This document shows positions 37,033 through 44,600 of a stretch of 64,000 bases of DNA, in pieces (position 1 is the stretch's first letter; every line of letters begins with the position of its first letter). Origin of the DNA: Polaromonas sp. (GTDB lineage: Bacteria > Pseudomonadota > Gammaproteobacteria > Burkholderiales > Burkholderiaceae_C); the NCBI GenBank assembly GCA_030654695.1, contig JAURWY010000014.1:1-64000 (forward strand), in the 5' to 3' direction. The notes under the pieces were generated by a model. It saw only the letters and a program-made list of their open reading frames with translations, was not told where the DNA came from and did no database searches. Made by a program: the position numbers and the translations under genes.

Positions 37033-37494
37033 TTAAGCCAAAGTTTTCTGGGCGCGGACCACCGCTGCAGCGATCTGGTTGTAAGTGCCGCAGCGGCAGA
37101 TGTTGCCCGCCATGCGCTCCAGCGCCTGCTCACGCGTGAGGGGGGCACGCGCATCCCTGATGACAGCGGCTGCGGCCATCATTTGCCCCGATTGGCAGTA
37201 GCCGCATTGCGGGGCGGATTCAGCAATCCAAGCATCCTGCAAAGCTTTGCCCTCACGGGTTTGTGCCAGACCTTCTATGGTGGTGACCTGTGCGCCGGCA
37301 GCCGCCGCAACAGGCAAGACACATGAGCGAGTGGGCGAGCCGTTGATGTGCACTGTACAAGCTCCGCATTGGGCTATGCCGCAGGCGAACTTGGTGCCGG
37401 TGATACCCATTTCTTCACGGATAACCCAAAGCAAAGGTGTATCAGTAGACGCTTTAGCGCTGACCGCTTTGCCATTCAGTGTGAAATTGACCAT
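37033..37494 (-). CDS. molybdenum hydroxylase small 2Fe-2S subunit (IorA type)
   Basis: A 153-residue electron-transfer subunit with two [2Fe-2S] clusters. The plant-type cluster uses C38, C43, C46 and C58 (FACGIAQCGACT...SC) and the second uses C97, C100, C133 and C135 (QCGYC and NICRCGTY). It has no signal peptide and is expected to be exported with the Tat-bearing large subunit. No FAD subunit is encoded nearby, as in two-subunit enzymes that pass electrons to cytochromes. Confidence 0.95.
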   Translation of the reverse strand: MVNFTLNGKAVSAKASTDTPLLWVIREEMGITGTKFACGIAQCGACTVHINGSPTRSCVLPVAAAAGAQVTTIEGLAQTREGKALQDAWIAESAPQCGYCQSGQMMAAAAVIRDARAPLTREQALERMAGNICRCGTYNQIAAAVVRAQKTLA

Positions 37495-37719
37495 TGACTA
37501 TCTCCATTGATATTGAAAAATCCACAAACTTGCGCCGCAGTGATCATGATGTACCGGATGCAAATTGCCAACGATCTTAGCAACATTGCACAGGCTCTAG
37601 GCGACTTTCTCCAAAACTGTAGCGATATCCATTTGGTTAAGCTTTCCCCTGAAGTTGGCGCGGGCCAACCAGAGCAGTCTTGCAATCAACCGGGACTCCC
37701 ATCAGATATTGCTGCGGCC

Positions 37720-38430
37720 TCAATAGGCGCATAGCAAATGGCACAACTCTTGAGTGGCCGTGAGCATCGCGTTGTGGCCGGTTTTGAGTTCGATGCGCGT
37801 CATTTTTTGCTGACGTACCCAGTCGCGGGTGGGCCCCAAGCTGCGTATCAAGGGATCTGTGCATTCCATGTAAACACTGGGCAGACCGTTACCGACAGCA
37901 TGGTTCAGCACGATGGGGGACAGGTAAGTACTGAACGGCTGTGGTGTCAGTCGTTCCTGAACCCAAGCCACTTGAGCTACCTCTGTAACGCCGAAATAGG
38001 AAGCCGGCGGTGCTGGTATTGACAAACCACCGCTGGCCCGTGTGGCCTCCTTGCGCTCCGCCAAAATATCAGGCGGCAATTCTCCAAACGTACTACAGCC
38101 GTTTTCCAGAATCAGCGAGTCCAAGAAAACCAGCTGCCGGATGCGTTCGGGAATACGGTCCGCACAGCCGGAAATCGACAGTCCGCCAAAGCTATGACCA
38201 ACCAAAATGACATCATGCAAATCGTTCTCTGTGAACACCTGCATCACATCCTTCACAAACGTGTCGATCGTGATCTGCGGGGACAGCAGGTCTGCGCGCT
38301 CACCACAACCTGTGAGCGTCGGCGTGAACACCCGGTGGCCCCGGGCGCGCATTTCAAGCGCCAAAGTGTCCCAGACCCAGCCGCCGTGAAAAGCGCCGTG
38401 GACCAGGACGTAGGTTTTTGCAGTGGGCAT
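37720..38430 (-). CDS. alpha/beta-hydrolase (esterase)
   Basis: A 236-residue esterase of the plant-like EstC/methylesterase type: VLVHGAFHGGWVWDTLALEM, nucleophile S80 in GHSFGG, catalytic H219 in KTGHNAM, and the acid probably in the STYMECTDPLI region. Substrate unknown. Its first 77 bp are overlapped by the extended 3' end of the cyclase-family gene upstream, which is unusual. A 225-bp non-coding gap with no recognisable signal separates it from the molybdenum hydroxylase genes. Confidence 0.88.
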   Translation of the reverse strand: MPTAKTYVLVHGAFHGGWVWDTLALEMRARGHRVFTPTLTGCGERADLLSPQITIDTFVKDVMQVFTENDLHDVILVGHSFGGLSISGCADRIPERIRQLVFLDSLILENGCSTFGELPPDILAERKEATRASGGLSIPAPPASYFGVTEVAQVAWVQERLTPQPFSTYLSPIVLNHAVGNGLPSVYMECTDPLIRSLGPTRDWVRQQKMTRIELKTGHNAMLTATQELCHLLCAY

Positions 38431-39241
38431 GCGATCGACTCCAAATTGTTTTGAAAATGAAATGTGAGGGCCAGTCGAGTATCGCGACTGCTCGCGTCCA
38501 TCCCGCAGAAGCGTCGCGAATCTTGACAGGGAAACACGAGACGTGAAAGCCGGTCGATGGCAGCACCTCGAGGTTGTGCAGCTTCTCTAAATGACAATAC
38601 CCGATGTCGCGTCCTGCCTTGTGGCCCTCCCAAATCAGGCTGGCATCGTTCGTCTCTTTGTAGCGTTCAGCGGTATGAACGAAAGGCGCATCCCAGCTCC
38701 ACGAATCGATGCCCGTGAGCCGAACGCCACGTTCGAGCAGGTACATCGTCGCCTCGTAACCCATGCCGCAGCCGGCCGCGACATAGTCGTCGTATCCGTA
38801 GCGTGAACCCGCACGGGTGTTGACGACCACGATCTCCAATGGCGACAGCGTGTGGCCGATGCGTGCAAGTTCTGTCTCGACATCTTTTGCGGTCACGACA
38901 TAACCGTCGTGACAATGGCGGAAATCGAGTTTCACGCCCGGCTGAAAGCACCACTCAAGATCAACTTCGTCGATCGTGATGGCGCGCTCACCGTGATTCA
39001 TCGTCGACGCAAAGTGGTAGGGCGCATCCAGGTGCGTGCCGTTGTGGGTGACCAGTTCGATCTTCTCAATCGACCAGGCCTCGCCGTCAGGAAGATCGGC
39101 AGGCTGCAGTCCGGGGAAAAACGGCAGCATCTGCGGCATGGTTGCCTTGTGATCGAAGTAGCTGATCTTCGGCCTGAAGGCCGGCGGATCGGAGATCACA
39201 TCGTTCTCAAGAAAGATGGAGATGTCAATGATTTTGCGCAT
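38354..39241 (-). CDS. cyclase-family (kynurenine formamidase-like) hydrolase with extended C-terminus
   Basis: A 295-residue metal-dependent hydrolase. The family motif HNGTHLDAPYH gives metal ligands H66, H70 and D72, with H76 following. The body ends at ...RAVAILD (residue 256), close to the usual end of the family; the last 39 residues (from W257, rich in Arg/His/Ser) overlap the next gene by 77 bp. Codon 257 is TGG at 38473-38471, one change from TGA or TAG, so the native stop may have been lost. The body itself looks intact. Confidence 0.85.
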   Translation of the reverse strand: MRKIIDISIFLENDVISDPPAFRPKISYFDHKATMPQMLPFFPGLQPADLPDGEAWSIEKIELVTHNGTHLDAPYHFASTMNHGERAITIDEVDLEWCFQPGVKLDFRHCHDGYVVTAKDVETELARIGHTLSPLEIVVVNTRAGSRYGYDDYVAAGCGMGYEATMYLLERGVRLTGIDSWSWDAPFVHTAERYKETNDASLIWEGHKAGRDIGYCHLEKLHNLEVLPSTGFHVSCFPVKIRDASAGWTRAVAILDWPSHFIFKTIWSRSHAHCKNLRPGPRRFSRRLGLGHFGA

Positions 39242-39310
39242 CTTGAGGCTCCGAATCGGCGGCTAAGGATAGCGCCGATATTAGCGCCGTTGTCAAAGTT
39301 GGCGCTTTGG

Positions 39311-39421
39311 GTCCCAAGCGAGCTGCGAGACAGAAGGGTTTCGCTGATCAGTACAATTGATACCAGCCCACACCACGGCTTCTCGACTCGTTTTTCGAGC
39401 TGGCTTGCTGGTCGCATGCCT
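39311..39421 (-). pseudogene. relic of a tyrosine-integrase 5' end
   Basis: On the minus strand this stretch reads SIVLISETLLSRSSLG, closely matching [16 protein letters not shown] at the N-terminus of the integrase at 46690-47805. The upstream part, with a small hairpin (CTCGA...TCGAG near 39392-39408) and GGCTTGCTGGTCGC, also matches the region just upstream of that integrase (47860-47893). The rest of an integrase is absent here. It marks an old insertion or recombination end between the cyclase gene and the rhodanese gene. Confidence 0.7.
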
Positions 39422-39469
39422 TCAACGCGCACGTTGATGGTTCACTAATTCAAACTGACAAAGGGCGGC

Positions 39470-39832
39470 ATGGACATCTCAACTATTTTTCAACAGTATT
39501 GGCCAATCATGGCTTTGGTTTTGTGGTTCGGCTACAAGCGCTGGAACTCACAAAGAGTCGTGGCGATGCTGCCGGAGCTGAAGCGGGACGGCGCCATGCT
39601 TGTCGACGTCAGATCGGCAGGGGAGTTTGCCAGTGGCAGCGCACCAGGAACTATCAACATTCCGCTCACGGAGTTGAGCGGCAGACTGGGTGAGATACCC
39701 AAGTCTTCTTCCGTGGTTCTTTGCTGTGCCAGCGGCACACGCAGTGGAATGGCCAAACTTTTGCTCATCAAAAATGGCTACAAGAAAGTTCACAACATTG
39801 GAACTTGGCGCAAGTTTCTGGACAAGTCCTGA
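39470..39832 (+). CDS. membrane-anchored rhodanese-domain protein
   Basis: A 120-residue protein with an N-terminal hydrophobic helix (residues 10-22, YWPIMALVLWFGY) and a single rhodanese domain: MLVDVRSAGEFASGSAPGTINIPL and the active-site loop CASGTRS with C86. It would carry persulfide sulfur at the inner face of the membrane. It lies just right of the integrase relic and converges with terC. Confidence 0.9.
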   Translation: MDISTIFQQYWPIMALVLWFGYKRWNSQRVVAMLPELKRDGAMLVDVRSAGEFASGSAPGTINIPLTELSGRLGEIPKSSSVVLCCASGTRSGMAKLLLIKNGYKKVHNIGTWRKFLDKS

Positions 39833-39888
39833 GTCCTCGTGGACTTGTTCAAGTGACCATGCCCCCGGAAACTGCGGACGAACAGCGG

Positions 39889-40623
39889 TCAAGCGCTTTG
39901 GCGCTTGTTACGCGCCCTGATGTTGAGCGCCTCCACGCCTAGCGAAAACAGCATGGCGACATAAACGTAAGCTTTCGGAACGTGCACATCAAACGCTTCT
40001 GCGACCAGTAGCGTGCCCACCATCATCAAGAAAGCCAAGGCCAGTAGCTTGATGGACGGGTGCTGGTCGACAAATTCACCGATCGGCTTGACGGCAAACA
40101 TCATGACGGCGACGGAGGCCACCACGGCGGCCACCATCACGCTGATGTCGTCCACCATACCAATGGCTGTGATCACCGAGTCCAGTGAAAAGATGATGTC
40201 CACGACACCAATTTGCACGATCGTTCCCCAGAACAAGGTGGCGCCGACTTTGACGGTTTCGATCTTTACGCTGGTCTTCTTGGGCGGTTGCACCTCGACC
40301 TCCATAAAAATTTCGTGCGACGCTTTGTACAGCAGGAACAGTCCACCGCCGAAAAGGATCAGGTCCCGGCCACTGATTTCCTGCGCTAGAACTGTGAAAA
40401 TTGGGTTGGTCAGCGTCATGACCCACGCCAAGCTAAACAAAAGCGCGATGCGCGAGAACATCGCCAGTCCCAGTCCTAGACGGCGCGCGATGTCGCGCTT
40501 TTTGGCAGGCAAACGCCCGACCATGATGCTGATGAAAATGATGTTGTCGAGACCGAGAACGATCTCAAGGGCCGCGAGCATGAAGAACGCGATCCACATG
40601 TTCGGGTCTGTCAGTAGTTCCAT
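39889..40623 (-). CDS. TerC-family integral membrane protein
   Basis: A 244-residue membrane protein with about seven helices. The family motifs FMLAALEIVLGLDNIIFISIM and VDIIFSLDSVITAIGM each contain the conserved acidic residues in a membrane segment. Members export Mn2+ or protect against metal/tellurite stress. ATG 40623 (MELLTDPN) was chosen with GAGAA upstream; an ATG at 40653 would add ten residues. The upstream AT-rich region does not show a recognisable yybP-ykoY riboswitch. Confidence 0.9.
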   Translation of the reverse strand: MELLTDPNMWIAFFMLAALEIVLGLDNIIFISIMVGRLPAKKRDIARRLGLGLAMFSRIALLFSLAWVMTLTNPIFTVLAQEISGRDLILFGGGLFLLYKASHEIFMEVEVQPPKKTSVKIETVKVGATLFWGTIVQIGVVDIIFSLDSVITAIGMVDDISVMVAAVVASVAVMMFAVKPIGEFVDQHPSIKLLALAFLMMVGTLLVAEAFDVHVPKAYVYVAMLFSLGVEALNIRARNKRQSA

Positions 40624-40778
40624 GGGGTTCTCGGCAAAAGCAAAGGCATGCATACTATAAAATTAATTATTTAGTTAATAACAATAGATTTAAATAATTA
40701 AATTTTAGTTTTACTTTTGCCCGAAAACTGACATCTCATCGACGCGCGGAAATACCCAAATTAATGCAATTTTCTGGG

Positions 40779-41018
40779 TTAAGTTTCTGTCAAAAAGCTA
40801 TCTACGCCATCTGTTTTAATCGAACGCAAAGCTTTTTCCAGCGCCGCTTTATCAGTCGGAAATTTGTCATCCCATACGGTACTGGTGCCGCCAGCATCTA
40901 CTACCTCTAATATCCATTCCGTATCTTGCTCAAGCATGTAAATGCAAATTTCCAAAGTGTGGCCCTCACTTGTGGGGGCCTTGTTAAAGTGGTGAGTGAA
41001 TAAGCTCAGGATCATCAT
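40779..41018 (-). CDS. small conserved-looking hypothetical protein
   Basis: A 79-residue acidic protein (LEICIYMLEQDTEWILEVVDAGGTSTVWDDKF ...) with no signal peptide or known motif. The strand pattern suggests a small alpha/beta fold. Start ATG 41018, with a second ATG next to it and no clear ribosome-binding site. It is divergent from the PEP-CTERM gene across 236 bp of non-coding DNA in which I see no named element. Confidence 0.6.
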   Translation of the reverse strand: MMILSLFTHHFNKAPTSEGHTLEICIYMLEQDTEWILEVVDAGGTSTVWDDKFPTDKAALEKALRSIKTDGVDSFLTET

Positions 41019-41254
41019 TCATAGTGTGGTCACCAATTGTTGGTCATTTGATTTTTTGGGAACACGAGTGTAGTTGCCTGTTCCTAAGCTGACTTCAATT
41101 GAAGCATCCCAGCCAGCGCCTGCCAGTTCCGCCCCGTTGATCCAAAAAAGCCATGCGGACTATTGATCTTCAAAAGATTGATGCTTATAACCATTAAAAC
41201 TATACAAGATTCCACTTGTTAGGCGTTTTGGTGTACTAACCAGAGGAATGATCA

Positions 41255-42169
41255 ATGAAATATCGTCTTTTGACACTCAGCTTGTGCTGCTTAGGTCACT
41301 ATTCAAACGCAGTCGCACAAAATTCAGTGACTGCCACTGCGTCTAGTGGGTTTGACACCGCTCAGCTCAGAAAAACAGAATCGTTTTATGCTACGTATTC
41401 GAGGGTAGTTGATCCAATCACAGGCATCGTTAGCTACCCGAACAATGCGGCAAGCAGTCAAGCTGCTTCGGCTTCTACGCAATTTGACTTTCGGGGACAA
41501 ACGGCTAACGCCTCCACCACGGTCAATGGCCCAAGCTTGATGACCGCCGCTGCTTCAGTAAGTTCATCCTCGCTGCCACTTAGTCCATTGAGGGCTAGTG
41601 CGGATGCATCTTTTAGTGATTTATTGACATTCAGTGCCAACGGATTCCAACAAGACACTGTCTTGGTTTTCATGAAGTACGGGATCACGGGAACAGGCAC
41701 GACCAGTGCTAGTAGCTTCAGCAGCCAGATCTCTGGGAGTTCGAATTTAAGGCTTTCATTGGGTGGTGGTTACGCCTCGGAATATGGGTCTGTCAGCTCC
41801 AACTCTGGTTCCAGCTACACCAGCGGGTATTTATCAAGCGGGTACCAGTATTCACCCTACAAAATATTCGCCGTCACACTTGGCAGTGATCAAAATTTTA
41901 ACATTTCGCTGTCAGCATCTTGTCAAATGAACTCAGTTCTGGGCGGCGGTGCTTGCTCAGACAGTGCGACTTTTACATATGGCGGTATCGCAGGGCTGGC
42001 GCAATTGAACGGAACCGAAATTACGAACTACTCAGTGAAGTCACTTTCTGGTTACGACTACGTCAACGCCGTTGCACCTGTTCCAGAGCCTGAAACCTAC
42101 GCCATGATGCTGGCCGGTCTTTGTTTGATAGGTGGAATTGCCAAACGCCGTGGAGTTAGACAAGTCTGA
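41255..42169 (+). CDS. PEP-CTERM sorting-domain exported protein 1
   Basis: A 304-residue secreted protein rich in Ser, Thr, Ala and Gly. Signal peptide about 1-21 (LLTLSLCCLGHYSNAVAQ). The C-terminus is a PEP-CTERM signal: VPEPETYAMM, a hydrophobic helix (LAGLCLIGGIA) and KRRG, the target of exosortase, which usually links such proteins to exopolysaccharide/biofilm formation. The body has no domain I recognise. The last 40 codons are nearly the same as in the second PEP-CTERM gene (43459-44169). No exosortase is in the window. Confidence 0.88.
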   Translation: MKYRLLTLSLCCLGHYSNAVAQNSVTATASSGFDTAQLRKTESFYATYSRVVDPITGIVSYPNNAASSQAASASTQFDFRGQTANASTTVNGPSLMTAAASVSSSSLPLSPLRASADASFSDLLTFSANGFQQDTVLVFMKYGITGTGTTSASSFSSQISGSSNLRLSLGGGYASEYGSVSSNSGSSYTSGYLSSGYQYSPYKIFAVTLGSDQNFNISLSASCQMNSVLGGGACSDSATFTYGGIAGLAQLNGTEITNYSVKSLSGYDYVNAVAPVPEPETYAMMLAGLCLIGGIAKRRGVRQV

Positions 42170-42585
42170 TTTTTTGGAACAGATTAATGAGCGGTGGCTT
42201 CGGCTCCCATCTTGTGTGTTTAGCGAATATCTATTACCGCCGACTGTGAACAAGGTTAACTAAATAAAGTGAACACCAAAATAACCAAAAATCCCCAGCA
42301 TGCAAGAAATATGCTAAAGCCAGTCAAGGCATAAAACAATTTATCCATCAATACCGTAACTGGCTCATTAGAAACATAGCCTAGACTTCTTGGGGGGGGG
42401 TGCTCTGGATAGTTGAAATTTATTAATCGATACGATAAATATTATTTCGTATCGCAATCGAATTGATTGAAGATTTTGCCTTTCAATCTTTGCATTCAGT
42501 TTTCGCAATTGTTAAGCCTGAAAGGGCTTCGGCTTGCTTGGGGCGGAAAATTATCTTTAATTTGCTATGCGTCTAAGGAATATTC
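42170..42585. other. non-coding spacer with G9 tract and module boundary
   Basis: 416 bp, AT-rich. The first 220 bp are related to the 3' flank of the second PEP-CTERM gene (44170-44396), both ending in CCTAGAC(T/C)(T/C)CTTGG (here 42380-42393). Directly after comes a run of nine G (42392-42400, sharing the GG), then AT-rich DNA leading to the next gene. No ORF is convincing. Confidence 0.6.
42380..42393. repeat. CCTAGACYYCTTGG boundary repeat, copy 1
   Basis: CCTAGACTTCTTGG. Two further copies (CCTAGACCCCTTGG) lie at 44383-44396 and 46653-46666. The last two are at, or just beyond, integrase 3' ends, and each sits at the join of two gene modules. Confidence 0.6.
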
Positions 42586-43233
42586 GTGAATAATGACAAA
42601 AAGGCAGAAGCATTCGACTCCCTAGTCGAGTCCTATTTGGCAATGGGATTCGGTGTCTTGCCAAAACGAGAAATTGATCTATTAATATTTAAAAATTTGA
42701 TGGAGATGAATGATTACAAGGGAAAGTCAAATTATGAACTTGCAGAGTTATTAAGAATTCCAGACTCAAGAATCAAGACTCTTAAGCTTAATTCTGCATT
42801 GCGGCACAAGACAGTAAATTCAAAGAATATTCTAGCGAATATTGTTGCTCGGCTTATAAAGAGCGAGCAATATGCAGACTTTCAAGGTGGAAAATTCGAG
42901 GTGTCACTGGAAGACCCCCTTGAGCGTAGAGAACTAGAAAACTTCCTAAAGAAGCGCGGCCATCATGCGGAGTACATGCTGAATAGTGAGGTACTAAGAA
43001 TATTCCCCATCAGATTATTCGAGGTGATTATGGATAATGTCGAAAATGCAGAAGGTGAAATAGACATGATCATCCGTACAGCGATAGACAACAACGCTGC
43101 TGCAGATGATCTTTTAGAAGGTGCAGAAAAAATAAGTCAAAAAATTGCCAAGCTCCGAAAGGCAATACTAACTCCTGATACTTTGAAGTCACTGATCGGC
43201 TTGGGGTTCACATTAATGACCGGATTAGTATGA
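42586..43233 (+). CDS. AT-rich hypothetical protein with HTH-like N-terminal segment
   Basis: A 215-residue soluble protein, start GTG 42586 (reads MNNDKKAEAFDSLVESYLAMG). Residues about 45-68 (SNYELAELLRIPDSRIKTLKLNS) look like a helix-turn-helix; the C-terminal half is helical, with a charged stretch (EGAEKISQKIAKLRKAI) and a hydrophobic tail (LIGLGFTLMTGLV). I do not recognise a family. Base composition is far more AT-rich than the core genes (many AAA, ATT, TTA codons), a sign of transfer. It lies between two PEP-CTERM genes. Confidence 0.75.
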   Translation: MNNDKKAEAFDSLVESYLAMGFGVLPKREIDLLIFKNLMEMNDYKGKSNYELAELLRIPDSRIKTLKLNSALRHKTVNSKNILANIVARLIKSEQYADFQGGKFEVSLEDPLERRELENFLKKRGHHAEYMLNSEVLRIFPIRLFEVIMDNVENAEGEIDMIIRTAIDNNAAADDLLEGAEKISQKIAKLRKAILTPDTLKSLIGLGFTLMTGLV

Positions 43234-43458
43234 AAATTTGTTCTAGGAGAAATTTTTGCTGCTACCCTCCATGAATACTTGCTTATCGACCTAGTTCTCG
43301 AACTAGCTTGCGTTTTTTGTTATCCATATTTTGATTTATCTAGTTTATATTTTAAATAATTATTTTTCTAATGATTTTCGGAATTAAATAAAGACAATGG
43401 TTAATTTATGGAGTTAGTCATCTTGAAAATAAAGCAATTTTTTGAAAAGAAAGTCTCG

Positions 43459-44169
43459 ATGCTTAAGACTATTCTTGGTCTGGTTTCATTTTTACTTTGT
43501 AGTCCGCAAGTATTTGCAGTGCAACTAGATCAGTTTTACATGCCCAACCTCAGCTCAGTTATACAGGCACGCAGTATCGATTGGCAGGGGCAATCATTCA
43601 CGGCAGGAGTGTCAGGGATTCTTGATGGCGTGGGAGCGCTAATACGAAAAGAGAACGGTGTTACAGCTGATTTGGATTTTATTTTATTTCCTATTATTGG
43701 CAACATGGCACTCGTATCGCAGGGAGTTACACTGAGTATTCCTACTTCATTAATCCCAGTTGGTAATTTTGGAGCAAGTCAGCGTTATACATTGGCTGAC
43801 ATGATGTTTATTAATTTGGCTTCTTCCAATTTTCAAGTCACTGCCGGCAGCCAATACGGAATGCTAGTTCATTCGACTATAGGTTTTAATGAACGTCCAA
43901 TGATCAATTGGTTTGCTGGTTGTGGAAATAATTCATCTCTTCAGTGCGGATTCAGTAATGTCTCGTTTGATGGATACACACTTGGCTCACCACTGCAGAC
44001 AAACGTGCCTTTGACCGATTTCCCCAATTACGTAAGAACGGATTTTGACTTAACGTTTGCAACATATGTGATTGCACCTGTTCCAGAACCTGAGACGTAC
44101 GCCATGATGTTGGTAGGTCTTTATTTGATCGGCGGAATTGCCAAGCGCCGCGGAGTGAAGCTAGTCTGA
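43459..44169 (+). CDS. PEP-CTERM sorting-domain exported protein 2
   Basis: A 236-residue exported protein. Signal peptide LKTILGLVSFLLCSPQVFA, a beta-rich body with one CGNNSSLQCG disulphide candidate, and a C-terminal VPEPETYAMMLVGLYLIGGIAKRRG signal for exosortase sorting. Start ATG 43459 places the signal peptide at the N-terminus; an ATG at 43408 would add 17 residues. The body is unlike PEP-CTERM protein 1, but the 3' end and downstream flank match it. Composition is AT-rich. Confidence 0.82.
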   Translation: MLKTILGLVSFLLCSPQVFAVQLDQFYMPNLSSVIQARSIDWQGQSFTAGVSGILDGVGALIRKENGVTADLDFILFPIIGNMALVSQGVTLSIPTSLIPVGNFGASQRYTLADMMFINLASSNFQVTAGSQYGMLVHSTIGFNERPMINWFAGCGNNSSLQCGFSNVSFDGYTLGSPLQTNVPLTDFPNYVRTDFDLTFATYVIAPVPEPETYAMMLVGLYLIGGIAKRRGVKLV

Positions 44170-44382
44170 TTTCTTGCAACTGATCATTGAATTGTGGCTT
44201 TGACTCTCGCCTTTTGGAATTCGGCGAAAGTCTGTTGCCGCCGCCGATTAACTGGGTGAACAGACAAACTGTGATCACCCCACAAACCGCAAATCCTCGC
44301 CACCCCCAAAAGACCGCCAGAGTCAACCAACTCCGCAGAGCGGCATCCCATCAATAACGCCATCAGCGCAGCCAAAACACAA

Positions 44383-44396
44383 CCTAGACCCCTTGG
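44383..44396. repeat. CCTAGACYYCTTGG boundary repeat, copy 2
   Basis: CCTAGACCCCTTGG; it overlaps the stop codon of the integrase relic on the minus strand. Identical to copy 3 at 46653-46666. Confidence 0.6.
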
Positions 44397-44542
44397 CGAG
44401 CATTCCCCAGCAGTCCAGCTAAAGCCTCCTGAATCCCCATCAGTGCCTCAGTGACATCACCTGAATTCAGCCCAACGTAATGCCGATGCAAAACATCTGA
44501 CTTCGGTGCAGTGTGATTCAGAATCCGCCGCAGCACAGCATC
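44384..44542 (-). pseudogene. relic of a tyrosine-integrase 3' end
   Basis: The minus strand reads [20 protein letters not shown] then HYVGLNSGDVTEALMGIQEA and stops at TAG. The first 25 or so residues are the same as the C-terminal active-site region (with the catalytic Tyr in HRHYV) of the integrase at 46690-47805. Nothing of the rest of the gene remains; the upstream sequence changes abruptly at 44543. It is a direct repeat of 46690-46812 and flanks the helicase gene. Confidence 0.85.
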
Positions 44543-44600
44543 CCTAGTGCAAGTCAGAATTTGATTAATATTATTTGAATTTTGTAATAATTTGGTGTGC

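Larger units (their letters stand above)
44170..44600. other. spacer holding PEP-CTERM flank and integrase 3' relic
   Basis: 431 bp. The left half (to about 44382) is the PEP-CTERM gene flank related to 42170-42380. It is followed by the integrase relic 44384-44542 and then 58 bp of AT-rich DNA before the helicase stop codon. No further gene is seen. Confidence 0.6.

Noticed and set aside
37476..37685. 69-codon minus-strand frame upstream of the 2Fe-2S subunit gene
   Set aside because: It overlaps that gene's start region and has no motif or plausible ribosome-binding site.
40470..40480. A further CCTAGAC-like sequence inside terC
   Set aside because: Only 7 bp match and it is ordinary TerC coding sequence, so it was not counted as a boundary repeat.
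40624..40778. Possible Mn2+ (yybP-ykoY) riboswitch before terC
   Set aside because: TerC genes often have one, but the upstream AT-rich DNA shows no matching paired core.
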